Assembly (NCBI RefSeq): GCF_000633395.1
Contig: NZ_AYMU01000029.1
Coordinates: 1-64,000 of the forward strand
Length of the DNA: 64,000 nucleotides
From: Pseudomonas sp. PH1b
Lineage (GTDB): Bacteria; Pseudomonadota; Gammaproteobacteria; Pseudomonadales; Pseudomonadaceae
Direction of reading: 5' to 3'
The first letter of the stretch is position 1; each line of letters begins with the position of its first letter. A program made the position numbers and the translations under genes. The notes under the pieces are model-generated. The model worked only from the letters and a program-made list of their open reading frames with translations, was not told where the DNA came from and ran no database searches. Shown here one piece after another: positions 1 to 8,803 of this stretch.

Positions 1-120
1 CAATTGGGGTTTTGTTTTTGCCCAAAGAAAATTTGCTCTTATTCGCAAACAAATTTGCACAGTTATTTTCGAATTGGAACACTAGAATAGCCGCTACTTT
101 CTCCACCTCCAGAGCCCTCT

Positions 121-780
121 ATGCCAGATCCGGTTGACGCCCCCGGGTTGTCAGAATTACCACTGGACGACCTGGTTGCCTGCCATGAGTGCGACTTGCT
201 GATGCGCAAGCCCAGGCTCGCCCACGGTGAGAAAGCCCAGTGCCCGCGCTGCGGCTACGAGTTGTACGCGCATCGGCATAATGTTGTCGAACGCAGCCTG
301 GCGTTGGTGATTGCTGCCTTGTTGTTGTTTGTACCGGCGAACTTTCTTCCCATCATGCAGCTCAATCTACTGGGACAGTCTTCCGAAGATACGGTCTGGA
401 GTGGCGTGCAAGGCCTGTTCGATACCGGAATGGAAGGCGTGGCGCTGGTGGTGTTCCTGTGCAGCATGGGAATCCCGCTGCTCAAGCTGGTTTGCCAGTT
501 GCTGGTCCTGCTGAGCATCCGCTGGGACATAGGTCGCAGCTACGGTCTGCTGCTGTACCGCATTTATCACCATCTGCGTGACTGGGGCATGCTCGAGGTC
601 TACCTGATGGGAGTGCTGGTGGCCATCGTCAAGCTGGCTGATATGGCCTCCATCACTGTAGGCCTCGGGCTGGTGTGTTTTGTCAGTCTGTTGCTGGTGC
701 AAGTCTGGCTGGAAGTGGTGATGTCGCCTCACCAGATCTGGCAGGCGTTATCGGGAGAGGACGTACATGCGGGCGATTGA
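121..780 (+). CDS. pqiA: PqiA/LetA-family inner-membrane protein, first half
   Basis: 219 aa. Near the N-terminus a zinc-ribbon-like CHEC...CPRC pair (about residues 21-44) is followed by four hydrophobic segments, the layout of one PqiA domain. In E. coli PqiA and LetA (YebS) two such domains are fused in one protein of about 420 aa; here the halves are separate genes. The stop codon overlaps the next gene by 14 bp, which suggests translational coupling. PqiA/LetA proteins sit in the inner membrane and work with an MCE protein in lipid movement between the membranes. The family call is firm; the substrate is not known from sequence. Confidence 0.9.
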   Translation: MPDPVDAPGLSELPLDDLVACHECDLLMRKPRLAHGEKAQCPRCGYELYAHRHNVVERSLALVIAALLLFVPANFLPIMQLNLLGQSSEDTVWSGVQGLFDTGMEGVALVVFLCSMGIPLLKLVCQLLVLLSIRWDIGRSYGLLLYRIYHHLRDWGMLEVYLMGVLVAIVKLADMASITVGLGLVCFVSLLLVQVWLEVVMSPHQIWQALSGEDVHAGD

Positions 781-1390
781 TGCAGATATTCTGATTTGTA
801 CCGAATGCCATGAGTTGAATCGGCGAGAAGCTGACAGCGACGGACAAACCTGCACTCGCTGCGGAGCCATGGTTCACCCCCGTCGCCCCAACAGCATCCT
901 GCGGACCTGGGCGTTGCTGCTTACCGCTGCCATTCTCTATATCCCGGCCAACCTCCTGCCGATCATGACCGTCAGTTCCCTGGGCCAGGGTGACCCCAGC
1001 ACCATTATGTCGGGTGTCATCCAGTTGGTGCAGCACGGCATGTTCCCGATCGCTGCAGTGGTGTTTGTCGCCAGTATTCTGGTCCCCACCTTCAAGCTGG
1101 TGGGCATCGCCCTGTTGCTGTTCTCCGTTCAGCGGCACCAGCCACTATCGGCGCGGCAGCGCATCATCATGTACCGCTTCATCGAGTTCATCGGCCGTTG
1201 GTCGATGCTGGACATCTTTGTCATCGCCATCCTGGTGGCCGTGGTCAACTTTGGACGCTTGGCCAGCATTGAAGCCAATCTCGGTGCCGTAGCCTTTGCC
1301 AGTGTGGTGATCCTGACCATGCTGGCTGCAGTAACTTTCGATCCCCGACTGATCTGGGACAACACGGAGTCGGACGACGACCATGAGTGA
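767..1390 (+). CDS. pqiA: PqiA/LetA-family inner-membrane protein, second half
   Basis: 207 aa. It repeats the architecture of the preceding gene: a CTEC...CTRC zinc-ribbon-like motif in the first 40 residues, then four hydrophobic segments, including an ILYIPANLLPIMTV stretch that matches the VPANFLPIMQL stretch of its neighbour. It starts inside the upstream gene and its stop overlaps the start of the MCE gene by 8 bp. The three genes therefore form a tightly coupled operon. It most likely pairs with the upstream half to reconstitute one PqiA/LetA unit. Confidence 0.9.
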   Translation: MRAIDADILICTECHELNRREADSDGQTCTRCGAMVHPRRPNSILRTWALLLTAAILYIPANLLPIMTVSSLGQGDPSTIMSGVIQLVQHGMFPIAAVVFVASILVPTFKLVGIALLLFSVQRHQPLSARQRIIMYRFIEFIGRWSMLDIFVIAILVAVVNFGRLASIEANLGAVAFASVVILTMLAAVTFDPRLIWDNTESDDDHE

Positions 1391-3686
1391 TTTGCCTACC
1401 GCCAAAACCCGACCGGCCTCCAATTGGTCGGCCATCTGGGTCCTGCCCCTGATTGCGTTGATCATCGGAGGCTGGTTGGGCTGGCGTGCCTACAGCCAGA
1501 CCGGCATCGAGATTCAGTTGCGCTTTGAAAGCGGCGAAGGGATCCAGGCCAACAAGACCGAAGTGGTCTACAAAGGCATGCCGGTGGGCAAGGTCAAGAC
1601 CCTGGCCCTGGACGACGAAGGCAACTCCAAGGGGGTGATCGCCACCGTGGAGATGAACAAGGACGTCGAGCAGTACCTGAAGACCAATACACGCTTCTGG
1701 CTGGTCAAGCCCAGTGTCAGCCTGGCCGGGATCACCGGTCTGGAAACCCTGGTGTCAGGCAACTATATCGCGGTCAATCCTGGGGACGGGGAGCCGACGC
1801 GCAAGTTCAAGGCTCTGGCCGAAGAGCCTCCCTTGTCGGATGCCAAGCCCGGTTTGCACCTGACCATCAAGGCTGAACGACTGGGCTCGTTGAACCGTGG
1901 CAGCCCGGTGTTCTACAAGCAGATCCAGGTTGGGCAGATCAAGAGCTTCCTGCTCTCTGAAGACCAGAGCACTGTCGAGCTCAAGGTCTATATCGAGCCG
2001 ACCTATGCCAGCCTGGTGCGCAAACACACACGTTTCTGGAACGCCAGCGGCATCAGCATCGACGCCAACCTGTCCGGTGTGAAAGTGCGCAGCGAATCGC
2101 TGTCCAGCATCGTTGCCGGTGGTATCGCCTTCGCCACCCCGGAGAACCGCAAGGATAGCCCGCCTACTGATCCCAGCCTGCCGTTCCGCCTCTACGAAGA
2201 CTTCGATGCGGCGCAGGCAGGCATCCGGGTCAAGGTGAAGCTCAGTGATTTCGAAGGCTTGCAGGCCGGCCGTACCCCGGTGATGTACAAGGGCATCCAG
2301 GTCGGCAGCCTCAAGGCCTTGAAAGTCGATCCCGATCTCTCCAGCGCCACCGCCGAGCTGACCCTTGATCCCCTGGCCGAAGACTACCTGGTCCAGGGCA
2401 CCCAGTTCTGGACGGTCAAGCCCTCGATCTCCCTGGCTGGCATCACCGGCCTCGAAGCGCTGGTCAAAGGCAACTACATCGCCATTCGCCCCGGCGACAA
2501 GGGCGCAGCACCGCAGCGTGAGTTCGAGGCGCGGGCCAAGGCCCCGCCCCTGGACCTGCGTGCCCCGGGCCTGCACATGGTGCTGTTCACCGACAACCTC
2601 GGCTCCCTGGAGGTCGGCAGTCCGATTCTCTACAAGCAGGTCAAGGTCGGTTCGGTACAGAGTTACCAGTTCTCCCATACCCGCAAGCAGTTGGTGATCG
2701 GCGTCCACATCGAGAAAGAATACGAGGGCCTGGTCAATGGCTCGACGCGCTTCTGGAATGCCAGCGGTATCACCCTGACCGGTGGCCTGACCGGCGGGAT
2801 TCAGGTCAAGAGTGAATCCTTGCAGAGCCTGATGGCTGGCGGGATCGCCTTCGAGACGCCGCAACCCAATGTGCCGCTGAAAAAACGCATCCCGCGTTTC
2901 CGCCTGTTCGCCAACCAGGAAGAAGCGGCGCAGCGAGGCATTCTGCTGAACATCAAGGTCGATCGCGCCGATGGCTTGCGTGCCGGCACCCCGGTGCGCT
3001 TCAAGGGCCTGGATGTGGGCAAGCTGGAAGAGGTGACCTTGAGCGCCGACATGCAGTCGGTGATGCTCAAGGCACGGATCACCGAAGTGCCCGAGCGCAT
3101 CGCCCGGGTTGGCAGCCAGTTCTGGGTGGTCAAGCCGGAACTGGGGTTGATGAAGACCTCGAACCTGGAAACCCTGGTCACAGGCCAGTACATAGAAGTC
3201 CAGCCCCCGGTGAAGAACCTGGGCGCGCAAACCAGCTTTGTCGCCTTGGCCCAGCCGCCGCAAGACAGCGTCGAAGAGGCCGGCTTGAGCCTGGTGCTGA
3301 GCGCTGCACGACGTGGTTCGCTGAAGGTCGGCGTACCGGTGACCTATCGTGAGGTCGCTGTGGGCAAGGTTACCGGTTACGAGTTGGGGCAGACGGCCGA
3401 CCGCGTGCTGATCCATATCCTTATCGAACCCAAGTACGCGCCGCTGATTCGTGGTGGCACGCGCTTCTGGAACAGCAGCGGGTTCGGCGTCGACTTCGGC
3501 CTGTTCAAGGGGGCCACGGTACGCACCGAGTCACTGGAGACTCTGATCCAGGGCGGTATTGCCTTCGCTACCCCGGATGGCGAGCGCATGGGCAACCCGG
3601 CGCGCCCACAGCAAACGTTCCCGTTGTTCGACAAGTTCGAGGAGGAATGGCTGACCTGGGCACCGAAGATTCCCCTCGGCAAATAG
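1383..3686 (+). CDS. pqiB: MCE-domain intermembrane transport protein with six MCE repeats (PqiB/LetB family)
   Basis: 767 aa. One N-terminal transmembrane helix (about residues 17-36) precedes six MCE repeats, starting near residues 40, 157, 278, 395, 518 and 635. Each is recognised by a G(I/L)xxxhxh strand followed by an xYKxxxVGxV-type turn, and odd and even repeats alternate in sequence type. E. coli PqiB has three MCE domains and LetB (YebT) has seven, so this is an intermediate form. No PqiC-like lipoprotein follows; the operon ends at a terminator 70 bp downstream. That absence and the high domain number make it more LetB-like than PqiB-like. Predicted role: a periplasm-spanning hydrophobic tunnel for lipids, anchored with the PqiA proteins. 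Confidence 0.9.
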   Translation: MSDLPTAKTRPASNWSAIWVLPLIALIIGGWLGWRAYSQTGIEIQLRFESGEGIQANKTEVVYKGMPVGKVKTLALDDEGNSKGVIATVEMNKDVEQYLKTNTRFWLVKPSVSLAGITGLETLVSGNYIAVNPGDGEPTRKFKALAEEPPLSDAKPGLHLTIKAERLGSLNRGSPVFYKQIQVGQIKSFLLSEDQSTVELKVYIEPTYASLVRKHTRFWNASGISIDANLSGVKVRSESLSSIVAGGIAFATPENRKDSPPTDPSLPFRLYEDFDAAQAGIRVKVKLSDFEGLQAGRTPVMYKGIQVGSLKALKVDPDLSSATAELTLDPLAEDYLVQGTQFWTVKPSISLAGITGLEALVKGNYIAIRPGDKGAAPQREFEARAKAPPLDLRAPGLHMVLFTDNLGSLEVGSPILYKQVKVGSVQSYQFSHTRKQLVIGVHIEKEYEGLVNGSTRFWNASGITLTGGLTGGIQVKSESLQSLMAGGIAFETPQPNVPLKKRIPRFRLFANQEEAAQRGILLNIKVDRADGLRAGTPVRFKGLDVGKLEEVTLSADMQSVMLKARITEVPERIARVGSQFWVVKPELGLMKTSNLETLVTGQYIEVQPPVKNLGAQTSFVALAQPPQDSVEEAGLSLVLSAARRGSLKVGVPVTYREVAVGKVTGYELGQTADRVLIHILIEPKYAPLIRGGTRFWNSSGFGVDFGLFKGATVRTESLETLIQGGIAFATPDGERMGNPARPQQTFPLFDKFEEEWLTWAPKIPLGK

Positions 3687-3757
3687 CTGCCGTAACGCCA
3701 GCCAATGGCAGTTCAGGGCGGCGCATCGAGCGCCGCTTCATAGGCGCCAACAAAAAA

Positions 3758-3790
3758 GGCCGCACTCGAAAGAGTGCGGCCTTGGCTTTT
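3758..3790. terminator. Bidirectional intrinsic terminator between pqiB and mksB
   Basis: A perfect 10-bp stem (3758-3767 with 3772-3781) closes a GAAA loop. Six A residues lie to the left (3752-3757) and a T-rich tail to the right. It lies between convergent genes and can serve both directions. Confidence 0.85.
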
Positions 3791-3803
3791 CAAACGGCGC
3801 GGA

Positions 3804-6653
3804 TCAAACCTCGTCCAGCTCCGCTTCTGCTTCGTCTTGCGCTTCCACGTTGAGGGTGGCCTTGACCTGATCGTGACGACGGATGTATTTCCAGTCCGCC
3901 TCGTCGATGTAGATGCCGTTCGGGCCACTGCCGCCTTCCAGGTCGATGGCCACCTGGGCCGAGACCTGGGGTTTCACACTGGCCAGGATCGGCACGAAGC
4001 CCAATTGCAGGCTGGTTTCCAGCAGCGCCGCCTGGTTGCGTTCGTCGATGTCCGCCGCTTCGTCGAGGTAGTAGGGCAGGCGGATGCGCCCGGCCTGGTC
4101 GCGGTCCATCAAGTGCAGCAACAGGTACATGTTGGTCAGCGCCTTGATGGTCATGGTGGTGCCGTTGGACGCCGCGCCATCGATGTCGGTGTGGATCACC
4201 GGCTGGCCGTTGACCTTGGTGATCTCGAACGCCAGTTCGAACAGGTCCTTCAGGCCCAGCTGGTTGTGGTTGGCTGCCACCAGCCGCGCCAGGTACTCCT
4301 TGGCCTCTTCGTTCTTGTTGTCCTGTTCGGCGCTCTGGCTCAGGTCGAACACCGACAGGGTCTCGCCTTCCTCGTACTGGCCGGCGCTGTGGATGATCTG
4401 GTCGATGTGCTTGAGGGCTTCCTTGTTCGGCGCCAGGACGATGCGGAAGCTCTGCAGGTTGGACACCTGGCGCTTGTTGATCTCGCGGTTGAACAGCACC
4501 AGTTGGTGTTCCAGGCTGTCGTAGTCGCTGCGGATATTGCGCAGGGTCCGGGCGATATCGGTGACTGCGGCGCGACGCGCCTTGCCCAGGGTCAGGGCTT
4601 CGTCGGTGCGGTGGGCATAGGCGTTGATCAACAGCTGCAGGCGACGCTCGACGTCATCCTCGCTGTCGAATTTGGCCACGCCCTTGAGGCGCACCTGGGC
4701 ATACAGCGCCTCGATCTGGCCGTCGACCCGCTGCAGGCCCTGCCAGCTGTCCTGGTAGTCGTTGAGCAAGGGCAGCAGGTTGTCCATCGAATCGTCTACC
4801 GGGTCCATGAACGGCGTGCCGAATGGCAAGTCCGCCGGCAGCAACTGGCGACGGCGCAGGGCGTCGTCGAGGGTGCGCTGCTTGGCTTCCATGTCGGCGA
4901 TCTGCCGGCCTACCAGTTGCAGCTTGGCCGACAGTTGCTGGACGCGTTCGGTGAAGGCGTCGCTGGAGCGCTTGAGTTCGTCCTGGGCGGCTTCCATCTG
5001 TGCCAGCTGCTCCAGCTTCTCGCCTTCCTCGGCGCTCAGGGTCTGGGCGCGGCGGAAGTCTTCCAGGGCTTTCTGCGCGTCCAGTACCTGCTGGTACAGG
5101 GCTTCGGTCTGGGTCTTGCTCGCGGCGCGGTCGGCGGCCACGGCGGCCTGGGTCTTGAGCTGCTTGAGTTCCTTTTCCAGGCGCTCCTTCTGGTCGCGCA
5201 GGGCCGCGCGGTCGGCCAGGGCCTGCAAGGCTGGCGGCTCGATGTGGGAGATGTCGATGGACAGCCCCGGCACTTCGAAACGTTCGCCCTTGAAGCCGTC
5301 GAGAATCAGCTCCACCGACTTCACCCACTCGCCGTTGTCGTCCAGGGCGATGCCGTGCTCGCCCAGGGGCAGGCTGAACAGCGCGCTGTTGAACAGGCGC
5401 ATCAGGCGTTCCACGTCCTGCTGGGAGAATTCCTCCCGCAGCCGGGCATAGCTGTTGTTGTCGGCGTGGTCGAGCTGCTGCTTCACCGACTTCAGGCGTT
5501 TTTCCAGGTCCCGCAGGCGTTCTTCCAGGTCTTCGGCGGAGAACTGCCGTGACTGCGCGAGGGCGCCGGCCAGCTCATCGTGGGCATCCTTGGCCGCCAG
5601 CAGTTGCTGCTCCAGGACCTTGACGTCGTCCACCAGGGCGAAGCGGTGCTTGAGCACCGACAGCTCGCCGAGCCAGCGCTGGGTGCCGGTGATTTCCCGC
5701 TCCAGGCGCATCATTTCCTGGGTGCTGCTGCGCTGGTCGTTCTGCAGCGCATCCTGTTCGTTGCGGTAGTGCTCGGCCTGGATGGTCAGCTCTTCCTTGC
5801 GTGCGCCGGCATAGTCCGACCAGGTGCCCAGCAGCGAATCCAGCAGGGGCGACAGGCGGTGCAGCTTGCCACGCAGGATGTCCCGCTGTTTCACACCGTT
5901 GGCCAGGGCTTCCACCAGGGGGCCGGCGGACACCAGGGAGTTGTAGTCCTGCTCCATGCGGCGCACGTCGCGGAAGGCTTCGTCGCAAGCGGCAATGTAG
6001 TCGACGCTACCGGAGCGCAGGCTGTGCTCGAAGGCGTCGAGGAACAGCTGCTTGAGCTTGGCCGCGGTGATCTCGCGCATGTGCAGCAGGTTGATGAACA
6101 GGGCCCGGAAGGTCTTCAGGCTCTGCTCGCTGGTGGAACGCAGCGGAATCAGGGTCAGGTCCAGGGGGATCGAGGTGTGCCCGCCCACCAGCAACCGGCG
6201 CAGTTCGTCCGGCTTGAGCTCGTAGGCTTTCAGGCCCTGGCGCTCAAGGTTGGTGAACAGCTCTTTCTGCCGCAGGCAGGTGTCGTCCTTCTGGTAGTGA
6301 GCCAGGTCCAGTTGGCCGGCATAGGCGAAGAACTGGTGGCCGAAGCCGCCACCGGGACCACGTCCGGCCACACCGATCACATGGGGGCCGTGAGGCAGCG
6401 AGACTTCCACCAGGATGTAGCTGGTATCGGAGGCGAAGTAGAAGCGCCGGGACTGTTCCAGGCTGTACTTGCCGAAGCTCATGTCCGACATGCGCGCCAG
6501 GATCGGGAACTGCAGGGCGTTGATCGACGCCGACTTGCCCAGGTTGTTGGCCCCGTAGACCGACAGCGGTTCTTCCAGGGGGAACAGCCCGAGGCTGTAG
6601 CCGGCGGTATTCAAAAGGGCAAAGCGGCGGATGCCGTAGCGTTCCTTGCTCAT
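3804..6653 (-). CDS. mksB: MksB, SMC-like ATPase of the MksBEF condensin
   Basis: 949 aa. The Walker A motif GANNLGKS is at residues 34-41. The centre is long and rich in charged heptads, typical of SMC coiled coils (roughly 290-720), and a Walker B-like segment LPYYLDEAADID lies near the C-terminus. The protein is shorter than MukB (about 1,480 aa), as expected for MksB. Its ATG overlaps the mksE stop as ATGA. MksB dimers with the MksE/MksF subcomplex act in chromosome organisation and segregation. No MksG/JetD-like nuclease gene follows, because a terminator and the convergent pqiB gene lie directly downstream. Confidence 0.92.
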   Translation of the reverse strand: MSKERYGIRRFALLNTAGYSLGLFPLEEPLSVYGANNLGKSASINALQFPILARMSDMSFGKYSLEQSRRFYFASDTSYILVEVSLPHGPHVIGVAGRGPGGGFGHQFFAYAGQLDLAHYQKDDTCLRQKELFTNLERQGLKAYELKPDELRRLLVGGHTSIPLDLTLIPLRSTSEQSLKTFRALFINLLHMREITAAKLKQLFLDAFEHSLRSGSVDYIAACDEAFRDVRRMEQDYNSLVSAGPLVEALANGVKQRDILRGKLHRLSPLLDSLLGTWSDYAGARKEELTIQAEHYRNEQDALQNDQRSSTQEMMRLEREITGTQRWLGELSVLKHRFALVDDVKVLEQQLLAAKDAHDELAGALAQSRQFSAEDLEERLRDLEKRLKSVKQQLDHADNNSYARLREEFSQQDVERLMRLFNSALFSLPLGEHGIALDDNGEWVKSVELILDGFKGERFEVPGLSIDISHIEPPALQALADRAALRDQKERLEKELKQLKTQAAVAADRAASKTQTEALYQQVLDAQKALEDFRRAQTLSAEEGEKLEQLAQMEAAQDELKRSSDAFTERVQQLSAKLQLVGRQIADMEAKQRTLDDALRRRQLLPADLPFGTPFMDPVDDSMDNLLPLLNDYQDSWQGLQRVDGQIEALYAQVRLKGVAKFDSEDDVERRLQLLINAYAHRTDEALTLGKARRAAVTDIARTLRNIRSDYDSLEHQLVLFNREINKRQVSNLQSFRIVLAPNKEALKHIDQIIHSAGQYEEGETLSVFDLSQSAEQDNKNEEAKEYLARLVAANHNQLGLKDLFELAFEITKVNGQPVIHTDIDGAASNGTTMTIKALTNMYLLLHLMDRDQAGRIRLPYYLDEAADIDERNQAALLETSLQLGFVPILASVKPQVSAQVAIDLEGGSGPNGIYIDEADWKYIRRHDQVKATLNVEAQDEAEAELDEV

Positions 6654-7357
6654 GCGTCGAGCTCCTGTTCTTCGGCGATGGCGCGAGCCAAGGCGTCTTC
6701 TTCACTTTCTTCGGACTCGTCGAATTCGCTCAGGTCCAGCGGGTCATCGGTCTGCAGCAGTTTCTCGTCACTGTCGTGGTCCACCAGTACCGGCGTCGGC
6801 AACGGCAGCACGCTGTGCAGGCTGGCAGCCAGGTCGCGGTCTTGCTGCACCGACAGGCAGACGTCGAGGAAACGGTGCATCGGCGGCAGGAAGCGGTAGA
6901 TGCCCGGCTCCTCGACGGCAAAGCCCAGCTGGGTCATGCGGCGCATGATCTTTTCTTCCAGCTCTTCCTGGGTCTGCACTTCGGCCTGGATGAACAGGTC
7001 GCGGTACTTTTCCAGCATGGACGGCAGTTCGTCACGGCCCAGGCTGCCGCCATCGAGCACGGCGATCGGGTCGCGGCCCTGGTCGGCCAGGTGTTCCACC
7101 AGGATGAAGGTGAACAGCGCCAGGCGCTGGGCAGTCTTGTTCACCTGGGCGGCGGCGTTGTCCGGGACGAAGTAGTAGAAACCTCGGGTATCACACACCA
7201 GTTCGAAGCCCAGGGCCTTGAACAGGGTGCGGTACTGATCCTGGAAGTTCGACAGTTGGGCATACAGCTCCGGGTCGCGGCGGCTGACGTGGTAACCCTT
7301 GAACAGCTCGCGGAAGATCGGCGCCAGCTGGGACAGTTCGGAAAGATCAAGATGCAT
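6650..7357 (-). CDS. mksE: MksE, condensin accessory (winged-helix KITE-type) subunit
   Basis: 235 aa from the ATG at 7357 (MHLDLSELSQL). An in-frame ATG at 7390 would add 11 residues. I chose 7357 because the usual domain begins there; neither site has a strong Shine-Dalgarno sequence. The C-terminal 30 residues are highly acidic (EESEEDALARAIAEEQE). Its position between the kleisin-like gene and the ATPase gene, with short overlaps at both ends (11 bp with mksF, 4 bp with mksB), fits the MksE role of binding the kleisin in the complex. Confidence 0.88.
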   Translation of the reverse strand: MHLDLSELSQLAPIFRELFKGYHVSRRDPELYAQLSNFQDQYRTLFKALGFELVCDTRGFYYFVPDNAAAQVNKTAQRLALFTFILVEHLADQGRDPIAVLDGGSLGRDELPSMLEKYRDLFIQAEVQTQEELEEKIMRRMTQLGFAVEEPGIYRFLPPMHRFLDVCLSVQQDRDLAASLHSVLPLPTPVLVDHDSDEKLLQTDDPLDLSEFDESEESEEDALARAIAEEQELDA

Positions 7358-8624
7358 TGGCGTTGCTCGCAGAATGCTCGGCGGCGTCATCGCGGGCCGA
7401 GAGCAGGGCGAAGGAGCGCAGGCTGACCTGGTGCTCCTGGGTGTGGTAGTCGCGGCGTTCGAGGCGCTCGCGCTTGAAGCGTTTTTCCCGGGACAGGCGC
7501 GAGAACCAGTACAGCAGTTCGTCGGTGGCGCCGTCGGGCTCCTGGTCCAGCAGCCAGCTCATCAGGTCTGGCATCGGCAGGGCGTCTTCGCAGCGCTCGA
7601 GCATTTCCCGGACCGTGCGCGGCGCCTTGGGCGCCAGGCCCTTGTGGGTCTTGTGGGCCTTGGGGAAGCGCGCCGGCTTGGGCTCGAAGCGGGCCAGGGC
7701 ATAGACATAGGCCTCTACCTGGCCGGAGCTGCCGAGGAAGGTGCTCTGCGGACGGGTGAACATTGGCATGGCCGCTTGTGGCACCGCGTCGATGCCCTTG
7801 CGCCGGATCGCCGACAGGGCCAGGGCCGCGCCGCGGGTCACGGCGTTGTGCCGGCGGGCTTCCTCGCGCAGCGGCAGCAGCAGTTCCCGGGCATGGCGCA
7901 GGGTCAGCTGGGCGCTGGTCTGCATTTCCAGGATCCGCGCGTGGGTGCGCAGCAGCATGTCGTCGTCCACCAGGTGGCCCAGGCGCTGCTGCTCGGTGAG
8001 CATGCGCAGCAGGACGTTCTCCACCTTGCGCACGCCCTGTTCGAAGGCGCCGTCGGCGTTCACCAGCTGGATCATCGGCTCGACGTATTCATCCCAGGTG
8101 GCCAGCACCTCGGCGTAGCGCTGGCGCAGGGGGATCTGCCGGTCGCTGGTCTTGGCCCGTTCGGCCACGGCCACCAGGGCCTGCTCATCGTTGGCGAGTT
8201 TTTTCAGAACATCGCGTACGCGCATGTCCAGCAGCCGCAGCTGGCGCGCCAGGTCGTTGCCGTCGCGCACGTCGAAGGCGTCCTGGATGTACCCGGCCAG
8301 ACGCTCCAGGTGACGCAGGTAGGCCTCGATCTCCAGGCACAGGCCCAGGCGGTGCTCACGGCGCAGGTAGGCGAGGAAGTCATGGATCTGCGCATTGAGC
8401 TCGAAACGGTTCGGGCTTTTCGCCACCGGGACCAGGATGTCCAGGCGTATCCATACGTCCAGCAGTTGGGTGATGTCCTGGGGCGTGCTGTCCAATTGTT
8501 GGGCAGCCAGCTGTGAACGCAGTTCGGCAAGACTCAGGGTGCCTTGGTCGAAGTGCTCGCACAGCGGCTCCAGAAGTGCCCAGTGTTCGGCGAGGGCGCG
8601 CAAGACGCGCTTGGGTTCGATCAT
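7347..8624 (-). CDS. mksF: MksF, kleisin-like condensin subunit
   Basis: 425 aa from the ATG at 8624 (MIEPKRVLRALAEHW). A GTG at 8690 would add 22 residues of unusual composition and is less likely. The N-terminal part looks like a winged helix (SLAELRSQLAAQQLDSTPQDITQLL is part of it, cut here across turns) and the rest is helical with many leucine, arginine and glutamate residues. This is the first gene of the mksFEB operon. Kleisin subunits bridge the two ATPase heads and recruit MksE. The family assignment relies mainly on gene order and size with MksE and MksB. Confidence 0.87.
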   Translation of the reverse strand: MIEPKRVLRALAEHWALLEPLCEHFDQGTLSLAELRSQLAAQQLDSTPQDITQLLDVWIRLDILVPVAKSPNRFELNAQIHDFLAYLRREHRLGLCLEIEAYLRHLERLAGYIQDAFDVRDGNDLARQLRLLDMRVRDVLKKLANDEQALVAVAERAKTSDRQIPLRQRYAEVLATWDEYVEPMIQLVNADGAFEQGVRKVENVLLRMLTEQQRLGHLVDDDMLLRTHARILEMQTSAQLTLRHARELLLPLREEARRHNAVTRGAALALSAIRRKGIDAVPQAAMPMFTRPQSTFLGSSGQVEAYVYALARFEPKPARFPKAHKTHKGLAPKAPRTVREMLERCEDALPMPDLMSWLLDQEPDGATDELLYWFSRLSREKRFKRERLERRDYHTQEHQVSLRSFALLSARDDAAEHSASNANAS

Positions 8625-8803
8625 CGGAATGGCCGGCTGGTTGGCAATGAAAAGCGGCGATTGTACTGCATCAGGGGCCCGACGATTCACCCCTCGGTCC
8701 AGTCAGGGGACAGACTGTCGCTTTGGCGCGCAATCAACTGCGGGCGATCTTGCGCGAAGGGCGGTAGAATCCTCCACCTCAGTTATCCACAAGTGGCCGA
8801 CCT

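Noticed and set aside
1..120. AT-rich start of the window as an origin or attachment site
   Set aside because: There is an imperfect repeat of AAATTTGC, but no DnaA-box cluster or integrase; it is most simply the pqiA promoter region.
3774..5552. 592-codon plus-strand frame opposite mksB
   Set aside because: Antisense shadow of mksB, made mostly of Val, Leu, Gln and Gly from reverse-complemented GC-rich codons; the mksB frame has clear motifs.
3804..8624. Wadjet defence system
   Set aside because: The JetD/MksG nuclease subunit is absent from both flanks, so the locus fits MksBEF chromosome condensin.
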